Shown: positions 7,895 to 15,841 of the stretch, piece by piece
How positions within the stretch are numbered: the first letter of the stretch is position 1
How the letters are laid out: the number at the start of each line of letters is the position of its first letter
NCBI GenBank assembly: GCA_019309115.1
Contig: JAFDGW010000024.1
Coordinates: forward strand, 1-39,709
Direction: 5' to 3'
From: Deltaproteobacteria bacterium
GTDB lineage: Bacteria > Desulfobacterota > Syntrophobacteria > Syntrophobacterales > Thermodesulforhabdaceae
Length of the DNA stretch: 39,709 nucleotides
Notes under the pieces: model-generated
Told to the model about the DNA's origin: nothing
The model's database searches: none
The model's input: only the letters and a program-made list of their open reading frames with translations
Translations under genes and position numbers: made by a program

Positions 7895-9028
7895 ATGAAA
7901 AGGGCAAGTCTTTTAGGTTTGTGTTTTTTTATGATTGCTTCTTTACTATTTGGGTGCGGTCATACCAGTGTTGAAACGGTTTCACCTGTTGTGCCGGAAT
8001 CTCAAGTGGGTGGCTTTCAGAAAGTGGTGATACTTCCTTTTGCTGATTACACTACATTTGGTACGCCTTATGACTATTGGAGGCGGAACATCCTGGTAAT
8101 GGAGGCCATTCAGGACGAGCTTAAAAAATATGGTTATCTACCGGCTATGCAGGAAGATGTGATAGCATACCTGCTGGAGAAAGGGATTATAAGGGAAAAG
8201 CTTGCGGAACAGAATGAGGGCCCGGAGGTTCAGGTTCTGCGGGAAGAACTGGCAGGGGAATGGACAAACATGATGAAGCAGGAAATAGCCCGCGCTCTTT
8301 ATATGAACCTCAGCCGAAATCAGCCCGAAGAAAGGTATTGGAACGAACAACGCCTTATAGCTTTGGATCACAAGACTATTGAGGAAATAGGCGATTACTT
8401 TAAGGCTAAATATATCGTTCGTGGCAGGATCGTGGAACTCAGCGCTGGACAGGATGATAGCTTTAATCCGGTACAGACAGGATTGCTGCCTTTCTTCTTC
8501 AAAGTCGGTTCGAGAACCATCTTCGGTATAGCTCAGTCGGATACTTATGAAATGATCGATAAGATGGCCATAGGTGGTCTTATGGGTGCTGTTTTGGGCC
8601 CAGATGATTTTCCTATTGAGGATGATCAAAAAATTGAAGGACATCCAAGATTTGGGGGCGGTATAGTTGAATCTAACGATTGGAGTGGTTTTAATACGGC
8701 CATTTGGGGAGTTGCGGGTGTGGCGGCAGCTCATCTGGCTCATAAAGGCGGGCGCGTTGACAAAGCCGTCGTCCAGCTGAGAATTGTAATCCAGGATGCT
8801 GACACTGGTGAAATAGTTTGGGCGAACAGAGCGGAAGTTAAAACAACACCTCGATCTGTTTATGGTGAGCACGACCCGGAAGTTCTTTTGGCCAGAGCTA
8901 TACAGGACGCTGTAGCCACTCTCATGCAAAACTTTGTCCTTTCGCAGGTAGAAGGAAAATATGTCACCTACGATCGCTACGGTACTATTTCGGTCGTGCC
9001 AAAATCTCAGGTTATAAAGAAGCGATAA
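7895..9028 (+). CDS. Predicted lipoprotein with TolB-N/CsgG-like fold
   Basis: A 377-residue protein. The start at 7895 is chosen because AAGGAG lies just upstream and it gives a clean lipoprotein signal: basic start, hydrophobic core, and the lipobox L-L-F-G-C with the lipidated cysteine at residue 21. A longer frame from 7805 would run through the tRNA fragment and is rejected. The segment V-V-I-L-P-F-A-D near the mature N terminus, A-K-Y-I-V-R-G-R-I-V in the middle, and a late beta strand with D-A-D-T-G-E-I-V-W-A are typical of CsgG/LpoB/GNA1162-like outer-membrane lipoproteins. Function is unknown. The gene begins only 43 bp after the displaced tRNA end. Confidence 0.75.
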   Translation: MKRASLLGLCFFMIASLLFGCGHTSVETVSPVVPESQVGGFQKVVILPFADYTTFGTPYDYWRRNILVMEAIQDELKKYGYLPAMQEDVIAYLLEKGIIREKLAEQNEGPEVQVLREELAGEWTNMMKQEIARALYMNLSRNQPEERYWNEQRLIALDHKTIEEIGDYFKAKYIVRGRIVELSAGQDDSFNPVQTGLLPFFFKVGSRTIFGIAQSDTYEMIDKMAIGGLMGAVLGPDDFPIEDDQKIEGHPRFGGGIVESNDWSGFNTAIWGVAGVAAAHLAHKGGRVDKAVVQLRIVIQDADTGEIVWANRAEVKTTPRSVYGEHDPEVLLARAIQDAVATLMQNFVLSQVEGKYVTYDRYGTISVVPKSQVIKKR

Positions 9029-9074
9029 CGACCCCATCCACAGCAGCGACACAAGGAGCGGCTTGTAAAAGAGA

Positions 9075-9794
9075 TTATATGGCCTCTGCCTTTTTAGTGG
9101 AGAAAAGTTGTTCTACTTCTCGAAGATCCGAAACAGCATAATACGGCGGTGGAAGATCACCTCTCAGTATTAATGCTAGCGCCTTCCTTTCTCGGTCAGG
9201 CCTTATGATGTACCAAACCGTTTTCATTCCAACCTGCATAGCCGGGGCGACGTCCAATTCATAAGTGTCACCTATCATCCAACAAAGCTCGGGAGGCCGC
9301 TTTGCCAGCGATAGTGCGAGCTCAAAAATTCCTGGATTCGGTTTCTTTACACCCATTTCGTAGCTTAAGATTTTGTACTTGAAATAAGGGATGAAATCGC
9401 GAAATCGCCTTGAAAATCCTTCAAAAAAAGGATGCCAGATGTTGGAAATACAACCTAGTTCAAATCCCTTCTCGTGAAGTGATTGTAAGACTTCAAAGGC
9501 ACCAGGAAGGGGTTCCACGCAGCAAAGCTGCTCCTGCCAGACGTCGCTGACTGCCTTTCGTAAATCTTCTTGAGATACTCGGCTTCTGCTAGTGGATATG
9601 CAGTTCCACAGCACCTCAGTAAGCTGGCTTGGTGTTCTAGCATTGGTGGTCATTACAATTTTGCCCACCTTTTTGATTTCTCTTTCTGTAAGCCCCAACC
9701 TGTGGCCAATGAGTCTTCTCGGCGATGCTTCAGAACCCGTGACCAGAGTGTGCCCTATATCGAAGAAAACGATTGGTTTGTCGGTACGATCCAT
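9075..9794 (-). CDS. HAD-superfamily hydrolase
   Basis: A 239-residue haloacid-dehalogenase-like protein. Motif I is F-F-D-I-G-H-T near residues 10-16, keeping the nucleophile aspartate but with Gly where most phosphatases have the second, acid/base aspartate. Motif II is the serine in G-C-I-S-N-I-W, motif III the lysine in G-V-K-K-P-N-P-G, and motif IV is M-I-G-D-T-Y-E-L-D. An alpha-helical cap lies between motifs I and II. Such proteins usually dephosphorylate small metabolites. It starts 12 bp after the thymidylate-synthase-like gene, so a role in nucleotide or pterin metabolism is possible but not shown. It is the last gene of the long minus-strand group and meets the lipoprotein gene tail to tail. 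Confidence 0.8.
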   Translation of the reverse strand: MDRTDKPIVFFDIGHTLVTGSEASPRRLIGHRLGLTEREIKKVGKIVMTTNARTPSQLTEVLWNCISTSRSRVSQEDLRKAVSDVWQEQLCCVEPLPGAFEVLQSLHEKGFELGCISNIWHPFFEGFSRRFRDFIPYFKYKILSYEMGVKKPNPGIFELALSLAKRPPELCWMIGDTYELDVAPAMQVGMKTVWYIIRPDRERKALALILRGDLPPPYYAVSDLREVEQLFSTKKAEAI

Positions 9795-9806
9795 TTTTCG
9801 ACTTAA

Positions 9807-11276
9807 TTAGTCTTGAACAAAGGGGGTTCCATCTTTAAGGCATCGCTCCGCCCGCTCAAGCTGACGGCCAAGATAAATAGCGTGGCTGATTTCTGAAACT
9901 ACTCCGTCTCTGGCAATTTCATGTTGCAGTCGAGCAGCTTTCTTCCCCCTGTACGTCTTCAACGTTACGTCGTCCGCACGATATTCCACAATTATTTCGC
10001 CATTGTCTATGGAAATGCGAAAATATCCCATTGGATCCAGACGGTAGCGAAACTCCTTTTCTCCAGCAATAATTGCCGCCCGATCTATCTCCATTTCGTC
10101 AATACTTATGGAATGACTTATAATGGTAATTGCTCCTCCGGGAAGGTCCGTGTTGCTTGCCACCAGATCTCTCAGTGCCATGAGCCCATAAAAATTTACC
10201 AGCCATGCGTCCAACGCATTATGGGTGCGGAAGGTAGCCGTCAATGTTAGTTTTTCCTCAAATTTTCTGAAAAAGATGGAAACCAGGCAAGGACGTCCGC
10301 TTGCAGTCTCTGAAAGATCCCTTCTTGGATCCCAGAGCACTACGTAGCTCTTTCTGTCTTCAGAGTCTTTGCGAAGTCGCTTTGTTACCTTCTCGATTTG
10401 ATCAAAACCGAAGTGAGCCCTTATGCGATTACCATAAGTGTAGGTGGTATCTTCAGGCAGTAGCTCTGATAGGAATTCCCGTTGATATTTTTTCATGGTC
10501 TCAACGGAAAAGCCGTACTTTGAGAGTTCCTCCGGATCAACAGGAGCAGGGTCTTCCACCACTACTTTCACATTTTGGAGCTCTCTTCTGGGCCCTTTTT
10601 TCAGCCGGACCGGACGACCAAAGTGGTACAGGGTATGTATGAGATCTTTCCATGCTGTCAATGGATCTTTTGCCCAAATAGAGTGCATACGCGGATTGCT
10701 GGGATACCAGGTAACCCTCATGGAAGGAAGGGGCACCCGAAGACGTGGAGGTAGGGACGAATTTTCGGGTTTGTACTCCTCTAGAAGCTTTCTGACAAAG
10801 TAAATTGCTTTATCGTCCTGAGCTTCCCCGGCAAAGACCACTTTGAGTGGTTTTCTAAACATCTCTGGTCTGACCAGGTCGTCCAAAATCCGTGATGTTC
10901 CAATAATCCGTGCAACTCCAGGTTTTGACCCGTCAGGCAAAGGTTCATACTGCACCGACGAATTCTGAACCGGCTCTATGCCTTTCTCAAAAAAAGCAAT
11001 CAATTGCTCTGCAGAACCGGACCGGTTTCTTCCACACAGTATCAAAAAGTCTATTTGGGGATTATACAGCAGATTTCTCAGGAGCTCCCGAAGTCCGTTT
11101 CCGTAAAGGGTGCCAACTACAGCAACCGGGGTTCTTTCTGGATTGAGATCAATTCCCGCTCCCTTCAGCCTTTTTATTACATATTCAACGCCGGACCACA
11201 GGGTTATAATTCCCACGGTTCCGTTGGAATTCAACACCTTAAGCTGGTCACGACAGTAAAGGGGTATGAATTCCAT
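9807..11276 (-). CDS. MtrA/DUF4346-like + thymidylate-synthase-like fusion
   Basis: A 489-residue two-domain protein. Residues about 1-180 resemble the MtrA (methyl-tetrahydromethanopterin:CoM methyltransferase subunit A)/DUF4346 pterin-associated domain, with V-A-V-V-G-T-L then NPQIDFLILCGRNRSG (72-87). Residues about 200-485 resemble ThyA: T-Y-G-N-R-I-R (280-286, the dUMP-binding arginine region), W-D-P-R-R-D (315-320), G-R-P-C-L with the expected catalytic Cys330, and the R350-centred F-R-T-H-N-A segment where ThyA has Q-R-S-x-D. The enzyme probably methylates dUMP (or hydroxymethylates a pyrimidine nucleotide) using a folate or related pterin. Its start codon overlaps the stop of the dCMP deaminase gene (TGATG); that enzyme makes dUMP, which supports the assignment. 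Confidence 0.72.
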   Translation of the reverse strand: MEFIPLYCRDQLKVLNSNGTVGIITLWSGVEYVIKRLKGAGIDLNPERTPVAVVGTLYGNGLRELLRNLLYNPQIDFLILCGRNRSGSAEQLIAFFEKGIEPVQNSSVQYEPLPDGSKPGVARIIGTSRILDDLVRPEMFRKPLKVVFAGEAQDDKAIYFVRKLLEEYKPENSSLPPRLRVPLPSMRVTWYPSNPRMHSIWAKDPLTAWKDLIHTLYHFGRPVRLKKGPRRELQNVKVVVEDPAPVDPEELSKYGFSVETMKKYQREFLSELLPEDTTYTYGNRIRAHFGFDQIEKVTKRLRKDSEDRKSYVVLWDPRRDLSETASGRPCLVSIFFRKFEEKLTLTATFRTHNALDAWLVNFYGLMALRDLVASNTDLPGGAITIISHSISIDEMEIDRAAIIAGEKEFRYRLDPMGYFRISIDNGEIIVEYRADDVTLKTYRGKKAARLQHEIARDGVVSEISHAIYLGRQLERAERCLKDGTPFVQD

Positions 11277-11848
11277 CAGGATGTTGCCCCCAGCCTTCTG
11301 CGAGACGTCAGCTGCCTGATGTCGGATAACATGTATTCAAAAGCTTCATCGCTTATCCTGAGCTGCTCGAAAACTTCTATGCCCGCCTCTTCCACAGCTT
11401 TTTGCCAAAATGCATCCCGTTCCGGGCTGGAGGATTCATAGGGTTGCTCATAATAGATTGCCTTGACTCCGGCCATGGCAAGAAGTTTTAGGCACACATA
11501 ACATGGGGCAAGGGTAGTATAGAGTGTGCTGTCCTGAATAGATATCCCATAGCGCGCGGCCTGAGCTATCGCGTTTGCTTCTGCGTGTGAGGCTCTGCAA
11601 AAATTATATTTATCAATGTCCGGTATTTTCAGAGCTCTGCGGAAGCAGTAAGGTGATCCGTCTTCCATAGGAGGACCGTCAATGCAATGCGGCGCACCAG
11701 GCATAGCGCCGTTGTAACCAGTTGCCAGGATGTGGTTGTCTTTGACAATTACGGCTCCAACCCTTCTAGAATTACACGTAGAGCGCGTGCTCACTATCTT
11801 CGCAATCAGCATGAAATATTCGTGCCAGCTAGGCCGTTTTGCGCTCAT
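11276..11848 (-). CDS. dCMP deaminase
   Basis: A 190-residue zinc-dependent cytidine/deoxycytidylate deaminase. The zinc site is H88-A-E90 together with P115-C116-Y-V-C119; the glutamate is the proton shuttle. The N-terminal W-H-E-Y-F-M and the substrate segment G-Y-N-G-A-M-P-G-A-P-H-C are typical of dCMP deaminases (ComEB type) rather than cytidine deaminases. It converts dCMP to dUMP, the substrate for thymidylate synthase, and its stop codon shares a base with the start of the thymidylate-synthase-like gene. Its own start lies 20 bp inside the end of the HoxU-like gene. Confidence 0.92.
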   Translation of the reverse strand: MSAKRPSWHEYFMLIAKIVSTRSTCNSRRVGAVIVKDNHILATGYNGAMPGAPHCIDGPPMEDGSPYCFRRALKIPDIDKYNFCRASHAEANAIAQAARYGISIQDSTLYTTLAPCYVCLKLLAMAGVKAIYYEQPYESSSPERDAFWQKAVEEAGIEVFEQLRISDEAFEYMLSDIRQLTSRRRLGATS

Positions 11849-12488
11849 CGGCTTTCAATACCAGAGCCGCCGTCGGACAGATGTTTATGCAGGCTAGACA
11901 ACTTCTGCACTTAGCCTCCACATTTTCACCGGGATCTGAAAAAAATGCAACCATAGTATCGAATCCGCGTCTAGCAAAAGTCAGTAGCGGTTTTCCTTCG
12001 TTTTGAGTTCTGCATACATGTACACATCTTCCGCACAAAACGCAACGGTAGGGAAAATAAAACATAAAACCAAAATCTACCACTTCCGGGATGTCTCGTT
12101 CTAGTTTCTCCAAAGGCTTCGGGCTAAGGCCCACCCCAAGGTGTTTCGCAATTTTCATAAGGGTACAGGGCTTTTCAGTAGGGCAGGTTTTCGCATGACA
12201 GGGATGGCCCGACATGATCAACTTGAAAGCTGATTTCTGAAGGCGCTTAACCTCGGGGGTATCAGTCCGAATAACCATTCCGTCTTCAACGTTTACTGTG
12301 CAAGAAGGAACCGGCGCAGGCCGCCCTTCAATTTCCACAAAACACAACCTGCATGAAGCATGAGGATGTTCTCTGTCTTTCAAGAAGCACAGGTTCGGGA
12401 TAAATATCCCATTACTCAGACAGGCTTCAAGAACAGTTTGACCTTCCTCAACCTCGATGCTCTTACCGTTCACTATTATTTGCACCAT
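11829..12488 (-). CDS. HoxU/NuoG-N-like iron-sulfur subunit of a diaphorase
   Basis: A 219-residue iron-sulfur protein. A [2Fe-2S] ferredoxin domain uses C34, C46, C49 and C63. A His-Cys [4Fe-4S] site follows (H95-P-C97, C102, C108), then two [4Fe-4S] sites: C149, C152, C155, C159 and C194, C197, C200, C204. This equals the N-terminal part of NuoG, [FeFe] hydrogenase or HoxU, without any catalytic domain. It would pass electrons between the NuoF-like flavoprotein and an unknown catalytic partner. I start it at the ATG at 12488, with GGAGG 11 nt upstream; a GTG at 12506 lies too close to that site. It follows the NuoF-like gene by 45 bp. Confidence 0.85.
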   Translation of the reverse strand: MVQIIVNGKSIEVEEGQTVLEACLSNGIFIPNLCFLKDREHPHASCRLCFVEIEGRPAPVPSCTVNVEDGMVIRTDTPEVKRLQKSAFKLIMSGHPCHAKTCPTEKPCTLMKIAKHLGVGLSPKPLEKLERDIPEVVDFGFMFYFPYRCVLCGRCVHVCRTQNEGKPLLTFARRGFDTMVAFFSDPGENVEAKCRSCLACINICPTAALVLKADERKTA

Positions 12489-12533
12489 AGCGATCGCTTC
12501 CTCCACGAATACGTAACTCTAGGTGCGAATGCT

Positions 12534-14495
12534 CTAAGAATCAGCACCATCCATGGCTCGTTTTGGCTGCTGATCCGGGGGCCTTTCGATTATCGGTGCC
12601 AGCTCTGGCGGCGAAACCTTAACCACCGCATCATACTCTGGCGGACAGGATGTCATACATTCGCCGCATTTTACACATAGGCTCTGGTCTATCGCTTTCT
12701 TGCGTCCTTTTGTGGTAAAAATAGCTTCCACCGGGCAGGAACCAACACAGGCTTCACAGCCTCTGGCACACTTTTCAAGATCAATATAGTAAGCGATTAA
12801 ATCACGGCATTTTAGTGCCGGGCATCGCTTTTCCTTAACGTGTGCTTCGTACTCGTCCATGAAGTAGCGGAGCGAAGTAAGAACGGGATTCGGTGCTGTT
12901 TTGCCTAAGCCGCAAAGCGAACCTTTTTTTATATCTTCAGCAAGTTGCCGCAAGGTTTCCAGATCTTCTTCCCTTCCCTCACCTTTTGTTATTCTATTGA
13001 GAATATTCAGCAGGTGCTTTGTTCCAATACGACAGAAGGTACATTTGCCGCAGGATTCCTTTTGAGTAAATTCGAGGAAGTATCTGGCTACATCAACCAT
13101 GCAACTATCTTCATCCATTATTACCATGCCGCCGGAACCCATCATTGCGCCGGCCTGAGTTAGTGAGTCAAAATCTATCGGCGTATCGAGGAATTGCTCA
13201 GGTAGGCAACCTCCCGATGGGCCTCCAATCTGGACAGCTTTGAACTTCTTCTTGCCAGGGATGCCTCCACATATATCAAATATCAGAGTACGTAGGGTGG
13301 TTCCCATTGCGATTTCCACAAGGCCAGGATGCTTAACGTTTCCGACGACAGAAAATATGGCCGTGCCGGGACTTCCCTCAGTGCCTATCGATCGAAACCA
13401 GTCGGCCCCTCTACGAATTATGGGAGGCACGGAAGAAAGTGTTTTTACGTTGTTTACCACCGTGGGCTTACCCCACAACCCCTTTTCCACCGGGTAGGGT
13501 GGCCGGTGCTGGGGCATACCTCGTCGTCCTTCAACAGACTGAATCAGAGCGGTTTCTTCACCACATACAAAAGCACCCGATCCCTGAAACACTCTCACAC
13601 TGAGTGAAAAATCCGAACCCAAAATATTTTCTCCTAAAAGCCCATACTCCCTTGCCTCTTCAATGGCGTGCTGAATGGTTCTCACCGCCAGAGGATATTC
13701 CGCTCTCACATAAACCAGCGCTTCATCCGCTCCGACGGCATATGCACATATTATGAGCCCTTCCAAGAGTTGATGAGGATTACTTTCAATTATCGTTCGG
13801 TCCATGTATGCGCCGGGATCGCCTTCGTCAGCGTTGCATATTACAACCTTTCCGTCTGCACTTTTTTCAAAGGCAAACTTCCACTTCTTACCTGTGGGGA
13901 AACCAGCACCACCACGCCCCCTGAGACCCGACTTTGTCACGATTTCAATGATTTCCTCACGTTCCATTTGCAGGGCAGAAGCAAGAGCACTGTAGCCATC
14001 TTTGTCGAGGTAATGATCAATGTTCCACGGGTCAATCAGACCACATAGCTCCATGACAACGCGCTGTTCCATGCTGAAACGAGGAAAAGTGGTGACAGGG
14101 GGAATGAGATCATTCTCTTCCATTGCACCCAGGACGTACTCAAAAGCAGGATCTCCATCTTCAAGATAGGAACGGCAAATCAACTTGGCCTTGTTGGCGT
14201 CCACATTGTAGTAACAAATAGGTGGAAAACCGGTAGTAGGATGGTCGATTATCAGGAGAGGTTCTGCATAACAGTGTCCGAGACATCCAACGCTTATAAT
14301 CCGAGCATTAAGCCCCTGAGCCTCCAATACATCTTCAATGGCTTTCTTCGTTTCTTCGGCTCCTGCCGCCCTTGCGCATGTTGACATGGTGATGCGAATG
14401 GAAGGTATCCCCTCTGCTCGTTCAGCTTCAAGACGCTTGCGAGCAGCACCCCTTAGCTTCTCATAAGTCTCGATAATTTTTGTGTCTTTAGCCAT
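12534..14495 (-). CDS. NuoF/HndC-like NAD(P)H-binding flavoprotein
   Basis: A 653-residue diaphorase subunit. An N-terminal thioredoxin-like [2Fe-2S] domain keeps C40, C71 and C75, with only one cysteine visible at the first position pair. The FMN/NADH-binding core begins with GLRGRGGAGFPTG (190-202) and includes V-C-G-E-E-T-A-L. A [4Fe-4S] site S-C-G-K-C-T-F-C-R with a later S-L-C-G-L follows. The C terminus adds a two-cluster ferredoxin domain (C-x3-C-x2-C-x3-C-P and C-x2-C-x2-C-x3-C-P). This layout is that of HndC/HydB/HoxF-type subunits of NAD(P)-linked hydrogenases and formate dehydrogenases, including flavin-based electron-bifurcating ones. The start codon overlaps the NuoE-like stop (TGATG). 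Confidence 0.88.
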   Translation of the reverse strand: MAKDTKIIETYEKLRGAARKRLEAERAEGIPSIRITMSTCARAAGAEETKKAIEDVLEAQGLNARIISVGCLGHCYAEPLLIIDHPTTGFPPICYYNVDANKAKLICRSYLEDGDPAFEYVLGAMEENDLIPPVTTFPRFSMEQRVVMELCGLIDPWNIDHYLDKDGYSALASALQMEREEIIEIVTKSGLRGRGGAGFPTGKKWKFAFEKSADGKVVICNADEGDPGAYMDRTIIESNPHQLLEGLIICAYAVGADEALVYVRAEYPLAVRTIQHAIEEAREYGLLGENILGSDFSLSVRVFQGSGAFVCGEETALIQSVEGRRGMPQHRPPYPVEKGLWGKPTVVNNVKTLSSVPPIIRRGADWFRSIGTEGSPGTAIFSVVGNVKHPGLVEIAMGTTLRTLIFDICGGIPGKKKFKAVQIGGPSGGCLPEQFLDTPIDFDSLTQAGAMMGSGGMVIMDEDSCMVDVARYFLEFTQKESCGKCTFCRIGTKHLLNILNRITKGEGREEDLETLRQLAEDIKKGSLCGLGKTAPNPVLTSLRYFMDEYEAHVKEKRCPALKCRDLIAYYIDLEKCARGCEACVGSCPVEAIFTTKGRKKAIDQSLCVKCGECMTSCPPEYDAVVKVSPPELAPIIERPPDQQPKRAMDGADS

Positions 14496-15040
14496 CAGCC
14501 CGCCGATTCCTTAGCTTGCTTTTCCCGTTTTTCCTTTTCACGCTGGACTTCAAACTGCACAAAAAGCCCTTCTACCTTGCTGGGCTGCATGTACCCTATT
14601 ACATGATCGTCAACGACCGCAACGGGCGCCAGCGCACAACAACCCACACAGGCAACCCGTTCCAGACTGTATTCCCGGTCCGGGGTTGTTTCACCCGGCT
14701 TTATGTTTAGCTTCCTTTCAAAGTTTTCAAGTATTATATCGCCTCCAGCCACATGACACGCCGTGCCCATACAAACTTTAATCTCATGCTTTCCCGGAGG
14801 ATGAAACCGAAACTGGTTGTAAAAGGTAGCAACCCCGTAAACTTCACTGGACGAAAGATCCAGATATTTGGCGACTTCCCTTATCGCACCGGGAGATAAA
14901 AACTTAAATCGCCCCTGAACCGCCTGGAGAATAGGAATAAGGCTACCCCGTTCACGGGGGAATCTGGAAAATATTTCTGGGAGCTCGGCCTTTATCGCCT
15001 TCTCTTCCTCTTCGGTTACCAGATGTTCTGGCGCTGTCAT
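14495..15040 (-). CDS. NuoE/HndA-like [2Fe-2S] subunit
   Basis: A 181-residue thioredoxin-like [2Fe-2S] protein with ligands C90, C95, C131 and C135 (V-C-M-G-T-A-C then C-V-G-C-C). An N-terminal helical domain containing G-S-L-I-P-I-L-Q-A-V-Q is typical of NuoE. It pairs with the NuoF-like subunit in NADH-oxidising modules. The start at 15040 has AGGA 8 nt upstream; an ATG 9 bp earlier is also possible, whereas the longer open frame to 15244 would overlap rpe heavily and adds unrelated sequence. The C terminus carries a Lys/Glu-rich tail. About 73 bp separate it from rpe, the largest gap in this gene train. Confidence 0.88.
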   Translation of the reverse strand: MTAPEHLVTEEEEKAIKAELPEIFSRFPRERGSLIPILQAVQGRFKFLSPGAIREVAKYLDLSSSEVYGVATFYNQFRFHPPGKHEIKVCMGTACHVAGGDIILENFERKLNIKPGETTPDREYSLERVACVGCCALAPVAVVDDHVIGYMQPSKVEGLFVQFEVQREKEKREKQAKESAG

Positions 15041-15113
15041 TTTTACCATCCTGCACTTTCTGTTTACACTAGTAATAGATAACCAATGTACATGTATTTT
15101 TACAATAAATAGT

Positions 15114-15824
15114 TCATCTATGCAAGGAACTTTTCCAATCTTGCACCTTCCCAAGTGCTCCTTCAGCATATTTTCTGATGGCTTCGATGTTCTCCCTGTA
15201 GGATTTTCCCTCGAATATCGCCGTGCCGGCAATGTACACGTCAACGCCGTACTTAGCGAGTTCCACCACCGTGTCTTTGTTTACCCCTCCATCAACTGCG
15301 ATAAGAACATGGAGGTTTCTTTCTGCTATCATTTGGCGGAGGTGCTTAATTTTTGAAAGCACTGATGGGATGAAACTTTGGCCACCAAAGCCCGGATTTA
15401 CGGACATCACAAGGATAAGGTCCAACATATCCAGCACAGGTTCCGCACAAATTGCAGGCGTTCCGGGATTGAGGGCAAGGCCTGCCTTTATGCCCTTGTC
15501 CTTAATTTGTTGTAATACTCTGTGGATGTGAGTGCAGGCTTCCACATGAACTACTAGCCAGTCCGCCCCGGCATTTGCAAAGGCTTCGATGTAATTTTCC
15601 GGGTTTTCAATCATAAGATGCACATCAAAGGGAAGTTTTGAGTACTTTCTTATTGCAGCGACTACATCTGGCCCGATAGTCAGGTTAGGGACAAAATGAC
15701 CATCCATAATGTCAACATGAATCCAGTCTGCTCCGGCTTCTTCTACTGCTTTAACCTCTTCACCCAGTCTGGAAAAATCCGCAGCCAATATGGACGGTGC
15801 AATTATGACCTTCCTTTCCTCCAT
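15114..15824 (-). CDS. rpe: Ribulose-phosphate 3-epimerase
   Basis: A 236-residue TIM-barrel enzyme interconverting ribulose 5-phosphate and xylulose 5-phosphate. Diagnostic segments are A-P-S-I-L-A-A-D-F near the start, the metal-binding [12 protein letters not shown], the second metal-ligand strand F-D-V-H-L-M-I, the loop [12 protein letters not shown], and the phosphate-binding end V-D-G-G-V and A-G-T-A-I-F. I prefer the ATG at 15824, which has AAGGA 8 nt upstream; an ATG at 15845 overlaps the rsmB stop as ATGA and would add seven residues. Confidence 0.95.
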   Translation of the reverse strand: MEERKVIIAPSILAADFSRLGEEVKAVEEAGADWIHVDIMDGHFVPNLTIGPDVVAAIRKYSKLPFDVHLMIENPENYIEAFANAGADWLVVHVEACTHIHRVLQQIKDKGIKAGLALNPGTPAICAEPVLDMLDLILVMSVNPGFGGQSFIPSVLSKIKHLRQMIAERNLHVLIAVDGGVNKDTVVELAKYGVDVYIAGTAIFEGKSYRENIEAIRKYAEGALGKVQDWKSSLHR

Positions 15825-15841
15825 TTGCCCGTTCCTTCGTT

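Noticed and set aside
8138-9052. 304-aa minus-strand frame opposite the lipoprotein gene
   Set aside because: No family features, no RBS, fully antisense to a gene with clear lipoprotein signals.
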